From: Flavobacteriaceae bacterium | GTDB lineage: Bacteria > Bacteroidota > Bacteroidia > Flavobacteriales > Flavobacteriaceae | Length of the DNA: 16,573 bases | Direction: 5' to 3' | Assembly (NCBI GenBank): GCA_019752245.1 | Contig: JAIEMH010000126.1 | Span: forward strand, 1 to 16,573 | Part shown: one piece after another, positions 1 through 6,508 of the stretch | Position numbering within the stretch: the first letter of the stretch is position 1 | Layout of the letters: every line of letters starts with the position of its first letter | Translations under genes and position numbers: made by a program | Notes under the pieces: model-generated | Database searches by the model: none | Told to the model about the DNA's origin: nothing | The model's input: only the letters and a program-made list of their open reading frames with translations

Positions 1-78
1 GAATTTGAAATTTATTTAGCCTTTATCGGATAAAAAATATGAGTAAGTTATTAAATAAATTTTGATTTAAATTTAAAA

Positions 79-249
79 TTATTCATTTATAAATTTATTG
101 GCAATAAAAAAGAAAAATGTAGCAATCAAGTTGATGATCGGTAATGGTAAACCTGCGACCAAAGCAACTAAAGACATCAAATAACTGTTGGATGCTTTCT
201 CCGACTCATGGTCTGATGGTTTGTATGGAAATGTTGTGTTTTGTGTCAT
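79..249 (-). CDS. 56-residue one-helix membrane protein, possibly a short DUF4870-like protein
   Basis: This short reading frame starts at an ATG whose last three bases of overlap form ATGA with the stop of the DUF2752 gene, so translation is probably coupled. It encodes 56 residues. The first 22 or so are hydrophilic (HESEKASNSYLM around residues 14-25), followed by one hydrophobic segment at about 26-51 containing GLPLPIINLIATFFFF, and a short NKFINE tail. The ESEKASNSYLMSLVAL...GLPLPIINLIA stretch recalls the beginning of DUF4870-type membrane proteins, but those normally continue with further helices. Here a TAA follows directly and no continuation is seen downstream. It is either a genuine small form or a truncated member. 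It is the last gene of the TM2-DUF2752 group. Its function is unknown; coding is supported by the overlap and by amino acid composition. Confidence 0.7.
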   Translation of the reverse strand: MTQNTTFPYKPSDHESEKASNSYLMSLVALVAGLPLPIINLIATFFFFIANKFINE

Positions 250-650
250 AATCCTTTATAAATATTCCAAATCCAGTTTAGTACAACTAAAATAATTAAG
301 AAAATGGCAAGTCCTTTAATCCTTATAATTGCTTCTGCTTTTTTGTAATTGGTAAAAAATGTTTCTTTTTTAGTTACCAAATCGAATAGTATCCAAAAAG
401 GAACCACTATCATAAGTATGGCAACAATTATTCCGAAAGGATTCATCAAGAGTGATGCCGCAAATTTTTCTTGAAGAAGCAATTGGATAGCACGAGTTGT
501 ACCGCAAGACGGACAAGGATAGCCTGTCACATTCTTGATCATACAAACACTAAAATGAGTACTTTCGGAATGATTTAAACTGTAAAAAAAATAAGCGTAT
601 CCTGCGATAGAAGCTATCAGAAGAACAGTATATAACTTATTTTTAGGCAT
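246..650 (-). CDS. DUF2752 family membrane protein
   Basis: A 134-residue membrane protein of the DUF2752 family, whose biochemical role is not known. The diagnostic part is the CPSCGTTR motif at residues 46-53, with C46 and C49 as a CxxC pair, followed by AIQLLL and a NPFG turn at 70-73. Hydrophobic segments are visible at about 6-24, 72-92 and 112-130. The start is ATG 3 bases after the stop of the TM2 gene, and its own stop overlaps the next small gene by 4 bases, so the three are almost certainly co-transcribed. DUF2752 next to TM2-domain genes is a recurring arrangement in flavobacteria, from general knowledge of the group. The paired cysteines could bind metal or form a disulphide; this is inference. 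Confidence 0.9.
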   Translation of the reverse strand: MPKNKLYTVLLIASIAGYAYFFYSLNHSESTHFSVCMIKNVTGYPCPSCGTTRAIQLLLQEKFAASLLMNPFGIIVAILMIVVPFWILFDLVTKKETFFTNYKKAEAIIRIKGLAIFLIILVVLNWIWNIYKGL

Positions 651-653
651 TTT

Positions 654-992
654 TTAATACAACGAATTTTGAAAAGTCTCCATGTTTTTCTCTCTTGCAG
701 CCGACGAAATAGAAAACCAATCTATGATTGTCCAAATGTAAAATCCACCACAAGTTAGTAATTTAGCTATTCCGAGACCTGTATCACCAATAAAAAAACG
801 GTCCATACCCAATTGTCCACCCATAATTGATAAAAGTTGGGTTGTGTCGGGACTTTTAAATTGCAAGGTTTGTACAACCGGCCATTTAGCATCGTCTAAT
901 TGTATTAGTTTTTCTCTTACTGCATTCAAGTGATGGCTTTCAAAATATTTACTGTTAGCAATCATGAACATGTCTACTCTGTTAGCGTCCAT
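654..992 (-). CDS. TM2 domain-containing protein
   Basis: A 112-residue protein with a soluble N-terminal part (about residues 1-50) and a C-terminal TM2 domain at about 52-95. The domain is recognised by GGQLGMDRFFIGDTGLG (residues 58-74), then AKLLTCGGFYIWTIIDWF (77-94), which is the two-helix TM2 signature with the DRF and the ending aspartate-tryptophan. The molecular function of TM2 proteins in bacteria is not established. It is the first gene of a three-gene minus-strand set with DUF2752 and the 56-residue protein. The gap before it (993-1092) would hold the promoter; a TATATTTT on the minus strand at 1045-1038 is a 7 of 8 match to the -7 box, but I see no convincing TTG at the right distance. 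Confidence 0.92.
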   Translation of the reverse strand: MDANRVDMFMIANSKYFESHHLNAVREKLIQLDDAKWPVVQTLQFKSPDTTQLLSIMGGQLGMDRFFIGDTGLGIAKLLTCGGFYIWTIIDWFSISSAAREKNMETFQNSLY

Positions 993-1092
993 AAAAAATT
1001 TGTTTATTGATTAGTTAATTTTTGGTTTGAAGTGTCTAAAATATAAAATTTTGGTTATTGGACTTGTATTTATTATAAAAGTTACAAATTTT

Positions 1093-2049
1093 TTACCAAT
1101 TGTAATGTTTGATGATTTTATCAACGATGGTTTGTGCCAATTTTTCGTGGCTTTCAAATGTCCAACCTGCAATGTGAGGTGTTAATAAAATATTTTCTGA
1201 ATTTAATAAATACTGGAATGCAGCAGGTTTTTCGGTGTCAATAAATAAATTTTCGAACGATAGTTTTTCGTATTCTAAAACGTCTAAACCTGCTCCAAGT
1301 ACTTTTCCAGATTTTAAAGCAGTTACCAAATCGTCAGTAACTACATTGTTTCCGCGAGAAGTATTGATGAACCAAAATGGTTTTGCAAACGAATCAATGA
1401 ATTCAGAATTTACCATTTTATCGGTTTTGGGCGTCCAAGGAATGTGCAAACTTAGAACGTCTGCCTTTTCTTGAAGTTCTTTAAGGGTAACTTGTTTGGC
1501 ATTTTCATCTCCGACATTATCAAGAAGATCATAGCAAATAACTTTTACATCAAAACCTCTTAGTTTTTTAGCAAACGATTTCCCCATGTTTCCGTATCCT
1601 ATTAGTCCGATGGTTTTGCCTTCTAATTCGTAGCCACGATTGCCTTCACGAATCCATTTTCCTTCGCGCACTAGTTTGTCGGCTCGGTTTAATTTATTCA
1701 TTAATGACAATAGCATTCCAAGCGCGTGTTCGCCAACGGCGTTTCTGTTTCCTTCGGGCGCAGCAATAAGATGCACGCCTTTTGCAATTGCATAGTCACA
1801 GTCGATGCTTTCTAGACCTGCGCCAACACGTGCGATGAACTGAAGCTGGGTTGCTTTGTCGAGAAAGGTTTTATCGATTTTGAATCGGGAACGAATTACA
1901 ATGCCGTTATAGTTTTGAATTTTGGCTTCGATTTCTTCTTTGGAGGAAGTAAAATCTTCTTCGTTAGTGAAACCGGCTTCTTGAAGTTGGTTCCACAATA
2001 ACGGATGATTGCTATCGATGTGTAGGATTTTTATGTTATTTTTAGGCAT
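1093..2049 (-). CDS. D-2-hydroxyacid dehydrogenase (phosphoglycerate dehydrogenase-like)
   Basis: A 318-residue NAD-dependent D-isomer 2-hydroxyacid dehydrogenase. Visible elements in order: the substrate loop VGAG at 75-78; the dinucleotide-binding GxGxxG (G151, G153, G156); an acidic D174 at the end of the second strand, which favours NAD over NADP; and the catalytic set R232 (in NTSRG), E259 or E261 (in LDVLEYE) and H292 (in TPHIAGWT). It lacks the ACT or other C-terminal regulatory domain of long SerA enzymes, so it is the short form. The closest functional guess is 3-phosphoglycerate dehydrogenase in serine synthesis, but no serC or other serine gene is beside it, so the substrate is open. 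It stands alone, divergent from the secreted-protein gene at 2107, with a putative promoter in between. Confidence 0.88.
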   Translation of the reverse strand: MPKNNIKILHIDSNHPLLWNQLQEAGFTNEEDFTSSKEEIEAKIQNYNGIVIRSRFKIDKTFLDKATQLQFIARVGAGLESIDCDYAIAKGVHLIAAPEGNRNAVGEHALGMLLSLMNKLNRADKLVREGKWIREGNRGYELEGKTIGLIGYGNMGKSFAKKLRGFDVKVICYDLLDNVGDENAKQVTLKELQEKADVLSLHIPWTPKTDKMVNSEFIDSFAKPFWFINTSRGNNVVTDDLVTALKSGKVLGAGLDVLEYEKLSFENLFIDTEKPAAFQYLLNSENILLTPHIAGWTFESHEKLAQTIVDKIIKHYNW

Positions 2050-2064
2050 AATGATTTTAAAGGA

Positions 2065-2093
2065 TAAAAATACTTATTTTTGGAATACAACAA
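2065..2093 (-). promoter_or_regulatory. Putative promoter of the dehydrogenase gene
   Basis: On the minus strand TTG at 2093-2091 is followed after 18 bases by TATTTTTA at 2072-2065, a 7 of 8 match to the Bacteroidota -7 box TAnnTTTG. The expected start site lies just before the ATG at 2049. It overlaps the divergent promoter at 2075-2082, so the two may compete. This is consensus matching only. Confidence 0.4.
2075..2082 (+). promoter_or_regulatory. Putative -7 box of the secreted-protein gene
   Basis: TATTTTTG is a full match to TAnnTTTG. The predicted start site near 2088 leaves about 19 bases before the ATG at 2107. A longer frame opening at a TTG at 2080 would begin inside this box, which argues for the ATG at 2107. 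No good -33 TTG is seen. Confidence 0.45.
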
Positions 2094-2106
2094 TTATAAA
2101 TTCTTT

Positions 2107-2829
2107 ATGAAAAAAGTTTTATTAGTATTAAGTCTTTTCGTTTTTAGTCAAATGGTTGGTCAGAAAAAATATAGTTTTGATTATATCTTTTTGATTGAGC
2201 ATACTGATTCGTTAAAAAATATAAAAACAAATTCTTTGTACTGGTTAAGTTCAAGACATAATAATTATAGACTTTATGCTTCAGGCAATAAGGATTCTTT
2301 GGCTTATGCTGTACTTTTTGTAGATGAAAATGGGATATCATTTAATAGATTAATTGCTAAAACTAAATTAAACAAGATTGATACAATTACAAATACCTGC
2401 GATGAAGTTAATAGGTTTGGTAATCCTTATAAATTTGAAAAAAGAAATTATAGCTTCATTAATTTGAAGGACACACTTATTAATGATACAATCTATTATC
2501 ATTACATTTTAAAATCCAAAAAACCATTGAAATATCAAAAGAGAAAAAAAATTGATACAGTCCATTATATTGTAGATAAAACAGATCCTGATTTTTTACC
2601 ATTTACCTATCATTCTATGATATATGAAATTTGGAAGGCGTCAAAAAATGTCCCTAATGGTTATCCAAAATACATTTACTGTATCAATACTGAAGGAAAG
2701 GAAACAGGTAGGGTAGAATTTAAAAAAGCTAAAAGAATTAATAGGTGCACAATAATACCAAACGATTGTGATTATACAAAAGAAGAAATTAGAAATCGAA
2801 ACTCTGCTTTTGGGTTTATTCTACATTAG
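2107..2829 (+). CDS. Hypothetical secreted protein, lineage-restricted
   Basis: I do not recognise this 240-residue protein. It opens with a clear signal peptide: MKK, a hydrophobic core LVLSLFVFS, and a likely cleavage after MVGQ, so it is exported. There is no lipobox cysteine at the cleavage site and no T9SS sorting domain at the C-terminus. The mature part is rich in Lys, Tyr, Asn and Ile with no repeats and no obvious catalytic motif. A few cysteines occur in the second half. Codon use is more AT-rich than in the flanking housekeeping genes, which fits a lineage-specific or acquired gene. I chose the ATG at 2107 because a frame beginning nine codons earlier uses a TTG inside the putative -7 box. 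A weak 6-base stem at 2818-2832 includes the stop codon and precedes a T-run. Confidence 0.75.
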   Translation: MKKVLLVLSLFVFSQMVGQKKYSFDYIFLIEHTDSLKNIKTNSLYWLSSRHNNYRLYASGNKDSLAYAVLFVDENGISFNRLIAKTKLNKIDTITNTCDEVNRFGNPYKFEKRNYSFINLKDTLINDTIYYHYILKSKKPLKYQKRKKIDTVHYIVDKTDPDFLPFTYHSMIYEIWKASKNVPNGYPKYIYCINTEGKETGRVEFKKAKRINRCTIIPNDCDYTKEEIRNRNSAFGFILH

Positions 2830-2923
2830 AATTCTTTATTTTTTTGTCTGTTTCGAGTTACTAAAAATTTGTTGGATAGAGAAAAGTATTTTTTGAAAAC
2901 TGAAATAAAAGTAAAAGACGAAT

Positions 2924-3002
2924 ACTAGTTAGCCCTGATGCAAGGGAAAAACGCCCGATTTTTTCATCGGGATTTTGGAAAGGCAGCAGGAAAATGGTTA
3001 GT
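2924..3002 (+). ncRNA. Candidate structured RNA element, Flavo-1-like
   Basis: The segment contains AGCCCTGATG (2931-2940), a perfect 6-base hairpin CCCGAT / ATCGGG (2954-2959 with 2966-2971, loop TTTTTC), flanking A-run/T-run pairing (about 2947-2950 with 2973-2976), and GGCAGCAGG (2982-2990) whose CAGG can pair with CCTG at 2934-2937. ACTA (2924-2927) and TAGT (2999-3002) could close it. The pattern AGCCC(T/C)GAT ... inner hairpin ... GCAGG is one I recall from intergenic regions across flavobacterial genomes, and may be the published Flavo-1 RNA motif of Weinberg and colleagues. The pairing is seen directly. The family name and the strand are from memory and need a covariance-model test. 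Confidence 0.42.
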
Positions 3003-3074
3003 AAATAAAGCACAAGCCTTTCGCTTCTGAAAATGAATTAAGTTTATTTTAAGAATTTATAGGATATTAAAAAC

Positions 3075-3082
3075 TACTTTTG
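3075..3082 (+). promoter_or_regulatory. Putative -7 box of corA
   Basis: TACTTTTG matches TAnnTTTG in full. The -33 side (around 3050) has only T-rich sequence and no TTG. If used, the transcript would start near 3088 and carry a leader of about 107 bases before the ATG at 3195. Confidence 0.4.
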
Positions 3083-3194
3083 CGCCGAAAACAAATTTTA
3101 TCCAAAGATGGACGAGTATTGTAGGAAAACCTTTTAAACCTGAATAAAGAACGATTGATGTTGCTCTTTGTTCACTTAATAATGAAGAAACATC

Positions 3195-4124
3195 ATGAAA
3201 AAATTTTTAAAAAACAATCGTTCGGGTTTGGTTACTTCGGATGTTTGGGAGGCAAATAGCTGGATTTCTATAGAAAACCCAACTGCTGAAGATCAAAAGT
3301 ACTTGCTGGAAGAACTTTCTATTCCAGAATCTTTTTACAATGACATTGCCGATATCGATGAGCGTCCGAGGATTGAAATGGAAGATGGTTGGTATTTAAT
3401 CATTTTAAGAATTCCGTATAAAAATTCTGATGCTAAATTGCCTTTTACAACGGTTCCGTTAGGGATTGTTTTTAAGGAAGATGTTTTTGTGTCTATTTGT
3501 TTTCATGAAACCGAAATGTTGCATGACTTTGTGCATTATACGCAACGAAAAAATATTCTTATAAAAAACCATTTTGATTTGGTCTTGAAGTTGCTTTTGT
3601 CTTCAAGTGTTTGGTTTTTGAAATATTTGAAACAGGTTAATCAACGTATTAAATTGGCGGAAGATAACTTGGAAAAATCTATTAAAAATGAAGAATTGCA
3701 GGCGTTGCTTCATTTAGAAAAGTGTTTGGTTTATTTTATTACTTCTTTAAAAGGTAACAATGTATTGTTTCAAAGAATAAAAAATATCAAAACAGAAGAG
3801 CTGGATTTTGACTTTGATTTATTAGAAGATGTGGATATTGAGTTGAAGCAAGCGCAAGAAATGTCGAACATTTACAGTGACATTTTAACTGGTATGATGG
3901 ATGCTTATGCTTCTGTGATTTCGAATAATTTGAACGTTGTTATGAAGCGCTTGACCTCTATTTCAATTATTTTGATGATTCCAACGTTGATAGCAAGTTT
4001 GTATGGGATGAATGTGCCTAACTCGTTAGAAAACAATCCAAATGGTTTGTGGATTATTCTTTTAATTTCAGGAATTTTGTCAATTACAGGTGTGTTTTTA
4101 TTTAAAAAGAAAAACTTTTTTTAG
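3195..4124 (+). CDS. corA: CorA family magnesium/divalent metal transporter
   Basis: A 309-residue CorA-type channel for Mg2+ (or Co2+/Ni2+) in the inner membrane, working as a pentamer in the known family. The long N-terminal cytoplasmic part (about 1-250) carries the alpha/beta region and a long helix with charged residues (about 130-250). Two C-terminal membrane helices follow, at about 253-272 and 285-303. The signature GMN is at 271-273 in YGMNVP, at the end of the first helix as expected. The periplasmic loop is SLENNPNG; its two acidic or amide positions are shorter than in the E. coli protein, which is common in this subgroup. The C-terminus is lysine-rich (KKKNFF). Its stop codon overlaps that of the converging mgtE gene by three bases of shared sequence. 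Metal specificity cannot be read from the sequence. Confidence 0.9.
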   Translation: MKKFLKNNRSGLVTSDVWEANSWISIENPTAEDQKYLLEELSIPESFYNDIADIDERPRIEMEDGWYLIILRIPYKNSDAKLPFTTVPLGIVFKEDVFVSICFHETEMLHDFVHYTQRKNILIKNHFDLVLKLLLSSSVWFLKYLKQVNQRIKLAEDNLEKSIKNEELQALLHLEKCLVYFITSLKGNNVLFQRIKNIKTEELDFDFDLLEDVDIELKQAQEMSNIYSDILTGMMDAYASVISNNLNVVMKRLTSISIILMIPTLIASLYGMNVPNSLENNPNGLWIILLISGILSITGVFLFKKKNFF

Positions 4125-5473
4125 AATCCTAAAATCAATTTAGCGATTGAAAAATAAATTAAGATTCCGCAAATATCGTTGCTTGTAGTAATAAACGGTC
4201 CGGTTGCAAGTGCTGGATCGATTCCGAATTTATCTAATAGTAATGGGATAAAAGTTCCTATTAATGAAGCTATGATAATTACAGATACTAGCGCTATGGT
4301 TACAATCATTCCGATTTTGATATCTACTTTTAGCAAGAAATGACTGCCTATAAATAGTATTGTTGCTAGAATGACACCGTTTAGTAAACTCAAAGAAATT
4401 TCTTTTAGCAAACGATTAAATAAAGAACCGCTTATGGTGTGGTTTGCCAAGCCTTGCACAATAATTGCAGAAGATTGCACGCCAACATTACCAGCCATTG
4501 CGGCAATTAATGGTGTAAAAAAGAATAGTTCGCCGTGTTTAAGCATTGCGCCTTCAAAAAGTCCTAGCATTTTCACACTTATAAATCCGCCAAGAAGTGC
4601 CAAAACTAACCATGGCAAACGTGCTTTTGTTAGTTCCAGAATGCTGTCATCGGCTTCGACATCTTGAGAGATACCGGCAGCCAATTGATAATCTTTATCG
4701 GCTTCTTCCTTGATAACGTCTACGATATCGTCAATGGTAATTCTGCCCACTAAACGTCCCATTTCGTCAACAACCGGAATGGCTTCGAGATCGTATTTTT
4801 GCATTATTCTGGCAACCTCTACATTGGAAGCAGAAACCCTAACAGAATCTACTTTTTTGATGTAAACATCACTAATAGGTGTTTTGGTAGAAGTAGTAAG
4901 TAAGTCTTTTAGCGAAAGGCGTCCTTTTAATCGGTTTTCGTCATCTACAACATATATTGAATGAACGCGAGTAACGTTTTCTGCCTGAATACGCATTTCT
5001 TTTACGCAGGTAAGAACGTTCCAGTTTTCGTTTACTTTCACTAATTCTTTTCCCATTAAACCACCGGCAGAATCTTCGTCGTAGCGCAATAAATCTACAA
5101 TGTCTTTGGCGTGTTCAACATCTTCAAGTTCAGATATTACTTCTTCTTTTTTGCTTTGAGAAAGTTCAGAAATAATGTCGGCAGCATCATCGGTATCTAG
5201 TTCGTCAAGTTCTTCGGCAATTTCTTTAGCTGATAGTCCTTGCAGGATTTTCTCTCGAACGTCATCTTCTAATTCGGTTAGAATTTCGGCTGTGATTTCG
5301 CTATCAAGAATTTTAAAAATATAGATGGCTTCGTTAATTTCAAGCTCATCAAAAATTTCGGCAATATCAGCATGGTGCAAGTCGTTCAACAAAACTTCCA
5401 ATTCCTCGTCGTTTTTTTGATGAATTAATTGCTCAATTTGAACTAAAAGTTCTTTACTGATTTTAAACTGCAT
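4121..5473 (-). CDS. mgtE: MgtE family magnesium transporter
   Basis: A 450-residue Mg2+ channel of the MgtE type, a dimer gated by cytoplasmic Mg2+ in the known family. The order is complete: an acidic helical N domain (about 1-130, many Glu/Asp), the linker YDEDSAGGLM at 131-140, a first CBS domain at about 141-195, a second at about 203-258 (EAIPVVDEMGRLVGRITIDD), a plug helix, then five membrane helices from about 286. Conserved pore segments are PLIAAMAGNVGVQSS (321-335) and DPALATGPFITTSND (419-433), with D433 matching the metal-binding aspartate of the selectivity site. The start ATG overlaps the end of rsmA by 11 bases, so the two are translationally linked. It is the last gene of the TPR-DUF4286-rsmA-mgtE run, and it converges on corA. 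Confidence 0.95.
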   Translation of the reverse strand: MQFKISKELLVQIEQLIHQKNDEELEVLLNDLHHADIAEIFDELEINEAIYIFKILDSEITAEILTELEDDVREKILQGLSAKEIAEELDELDTDDAADIISELSQSKKEEVISELEDVEHAKDIVDLLRYDEDSAGGLMGKELVKVNENWNVLTCVKEMRIQAENVTRVHSIYVVDDENRLKGRLSLKDLLTTSTKTPISDVYIKKVDSVRVSASNVEVARIMQKYDLEAIPVVDEMGRLVGRITIDDIVDVIKEEADKDYQLAAGISQDVEADDSILELTKARLPWLVLALLGGFISVKMLGLFEGAMLKHGELFFFTPLIAAMAGNVGVQSSAIIVQGLANHTISGSLFNRLLKEISLSLLNGVILATILFIGSHFLLKVDIKIGMIVTIALVSVIIIASLIGTFIPLLLDKFGIDPALATGPFITTSNDICGILIYFSIAKLILGF

Positions 5474-6242
5474 TCGCCTCTATTTTTTGAGTAAGTTCTA
5501 TAAATTGTTCTACCGATAATTGCTCTGGTCGAAGGTCAAAGATAGTATCTTCTCTTAAATTATCAGACAAATTTAATGCTTTTAAGCTATTTCGCATCGT
5601 TTTTCTGCGCTGTTGAAATGCCATTTTTACAACGGTATAAAGCATTTTTTCGTTGCAAGGCAAAGTAAAGTTTTCTTTTCTTCGCATGCGCATCACGCCC
5701 GATTTTACTTTTGGAGGCGGAATAAAAACAGTTTCGTCAACGGTAAATAGATATTCTACATCGTAAAACGCTTGTGCTAAAACAGAAAGAATTCCGTAGA
5801 CTTTGCTTCCTTTTTTAGAGCAAATTCTTTCGGCTACTTCTTTTTGAAACATGCCTGCGAATTCTGGAATTTGGTTGCGGTATTCTAGTGCGCGAAATAC
5901 AATTTGTGTTGAAATATTGTAGGGAAAATTGCCTATGATGGCAAATTGTTTTCCTTCAAAAATTTCGTTGATGTTGTATCTCAAGAAGTCTTTAGAAATG
6001 ATTTTGTCTTTAAGTTTAGGGAAATTTTCATCCAAATAGGTAACCGATTCTGTATCGATTTCAATTACATAGGTGTTTACTGGTTTTTCTAACAAATACT
6101 TGGTTAGCACTCCCATTCCTGGACCAATTTCTAATACATCATCATATCCTTCAAGATTTAATGTATCGGCAATTGCTTTGGCGATAGCTTCGTCTTTTAG
6201 AAAATGTTGTCCTAGGTGTTTTTTGGCTTTTACTTTTTCCAT
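5463..6242 (-). CDS. rsmA: 16S rRNA dimethyladenosine transferase RsmA (KsgA)
   Basis: A 259-residue SAM-dependent methyltransferase that dimethylates two adjacent adenines (1518 and 1519 in E. coli numbering) in helix 45 of 16S rRNA during 30S maturation. Visible motifs: KKHLGQHFL at 7-15, SAM-binding EIGPGMG at 38-44, acidic E61/D63 after strand 2, the catalytic NFPY at 105-108, IPPPKVKSGV at 174-183, and FQQRRKTMRN at 209-218 in the C-terminal domain. Length is normal for the family. The ATG at 6242 gives the usual short N-terminus; a T-rich repeat (6250-6285 region on the plus strand) lies immediately upstream. It overlaps mgtE by 11 bases downstream and follows a broken small gene. Confidence 0.96.
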   Translation of the reverse strand: MEKVKAKKHLGQHFLKDEAIAKAIADTLNLEGYDDVLEIGPGMGVLTKYLLEKPVNTYVIEIDTESVTYLDENFPKLKDKIISKDFLRYNINEIFEGKQFAIIGNFPYNISTQIVFRALEYRNQIPEFAGMFQKEVAERICSKKGSKVYGILSVLAQAFYDVEYLFTVDETVFIPPPKVKSGVMRMRRKENFTLPCNEKMLYTVVKMAFQQRRKTMRNSLKALNLSDNLREDTIFDLRPEQLSVEQFIELTQKIEANAV

Positions 6243-6249
6243 ATTTTTT

Positions 6250-6285
6250 TTGCCGCGAAGGTTCTAAATCGCTAAGGTTTTTTTT
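6250..6285. repeat. Copy of a common Bacteroidota intergenic repeat (GCCGCGAAGG...CGCTAAGG)
   Basis: The plus strand reads TTGCCGCGAAGG, then TTCTAAATCGCTAAGG, then a T-run. I recall sequences of the form GCCGCGAAGGC-GCTAAGGC-GCTAAG followed by T-runs as short degenerate repeats in many Bacteroidota intergenic regions. Here it lies directly 5' of rsmA, between the broken small gene and the rsmA ATG. That it is a repeat family rests on memory; only one copy is in the window. Confidence 0.4.
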
Positions 6286-6495
6286 AAATTCATTCCAATA
6301 TTGTTTTTCATTCTTTTTACGAATTACTATCAAAAAATTATCTTTAGTATTATCGATTTTATTCTTTACTGGAAATTGATTTACTCGTTCCATCAAAAGT
6401 AAAAAACTATAAAAACGTTCCGCTTTCGATAATTTTAAAAAATCATCTTATTGCTGTTTGTTGCTTTCTTCTTTGGTTTGAAATCTAATTTCCAT
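6286..6495 (-). pseudogene. Small flavobacterial gene broken by an in-frame TAA at codon 16
   Basis: From an ATG at 6495, 13 bases after the DUF4286 stop, the frame reads MEIRFQTKEESNKQQ, then TAA at 6450-6448, and continues in the same frame with DDFLKLSKAERFYSFLLLMERV and on through NFLIVIRKK. No shift is needed, and both sides have the composition of a soluble charged protein, so a single base change in a sense codon (for example CAA or GAA to TAA) explains it. The frame then runs on out of any likely gene, through the repeat and into rsmA. I recall small proteins of this kind beside DUF4286 genes in Flavobacterium but cannot name the family. It could be a real pseudogene, a sequencing error, or the downstream half could restart at the ATG at 6393. 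Confidence 0.6.
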
Positions 6496-6508
6496 AAATA
6501 AAATCTAA

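Larger units (their letters stand above)
2830..3194. other. 365-base gene-free region before corA
   Basis: No convincing reading frame is present on either strand. It holds the structured element at 2924-3002, described separately, a small AAGC/GCTT hairpin near 3015-3027, and the putative corA promoter at 3075-3082 with an unusually long leader of about 107 bases before the corA ATG. The rest is AT-rich and I see nothing further in it. Confidence 0.6.

Noticed and set aside
2080..2106. Nine-codon extension of the secreted protein
   Set aside because: It begins with a TTG in the putative -7 box and would bury the signal peptide behind a charged stretch.
2818..2845. Stem ATTCTA/TAGAAT around the stop of the secreted-protein gene, followed by a T-run
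   Set aside because: Only six A-T-rich pairs with a 3-base loop and a gap before the T-run; too weak to call a terminator.
3088..3194. A riboswitch or Mg-sensing leader before corA
   Set aside because: The leader is long, but I find no convincing stems and no match to a known Mg-sensing RNA.
6151..6396. An 81-codon minus-strand frame overlapping the start of rsmA
   Set aside because: Its second half is rsmA read in another frame. The first half is the downstream part of the broken small gene, reported as a pseudogene.
6448..6450. Stop-codon readthrough or recoding at the TAA
   Set aside because: TAA is not used for selenocysteine, and no recoding structure is seen. Simple inactivation or a read error is more likely.
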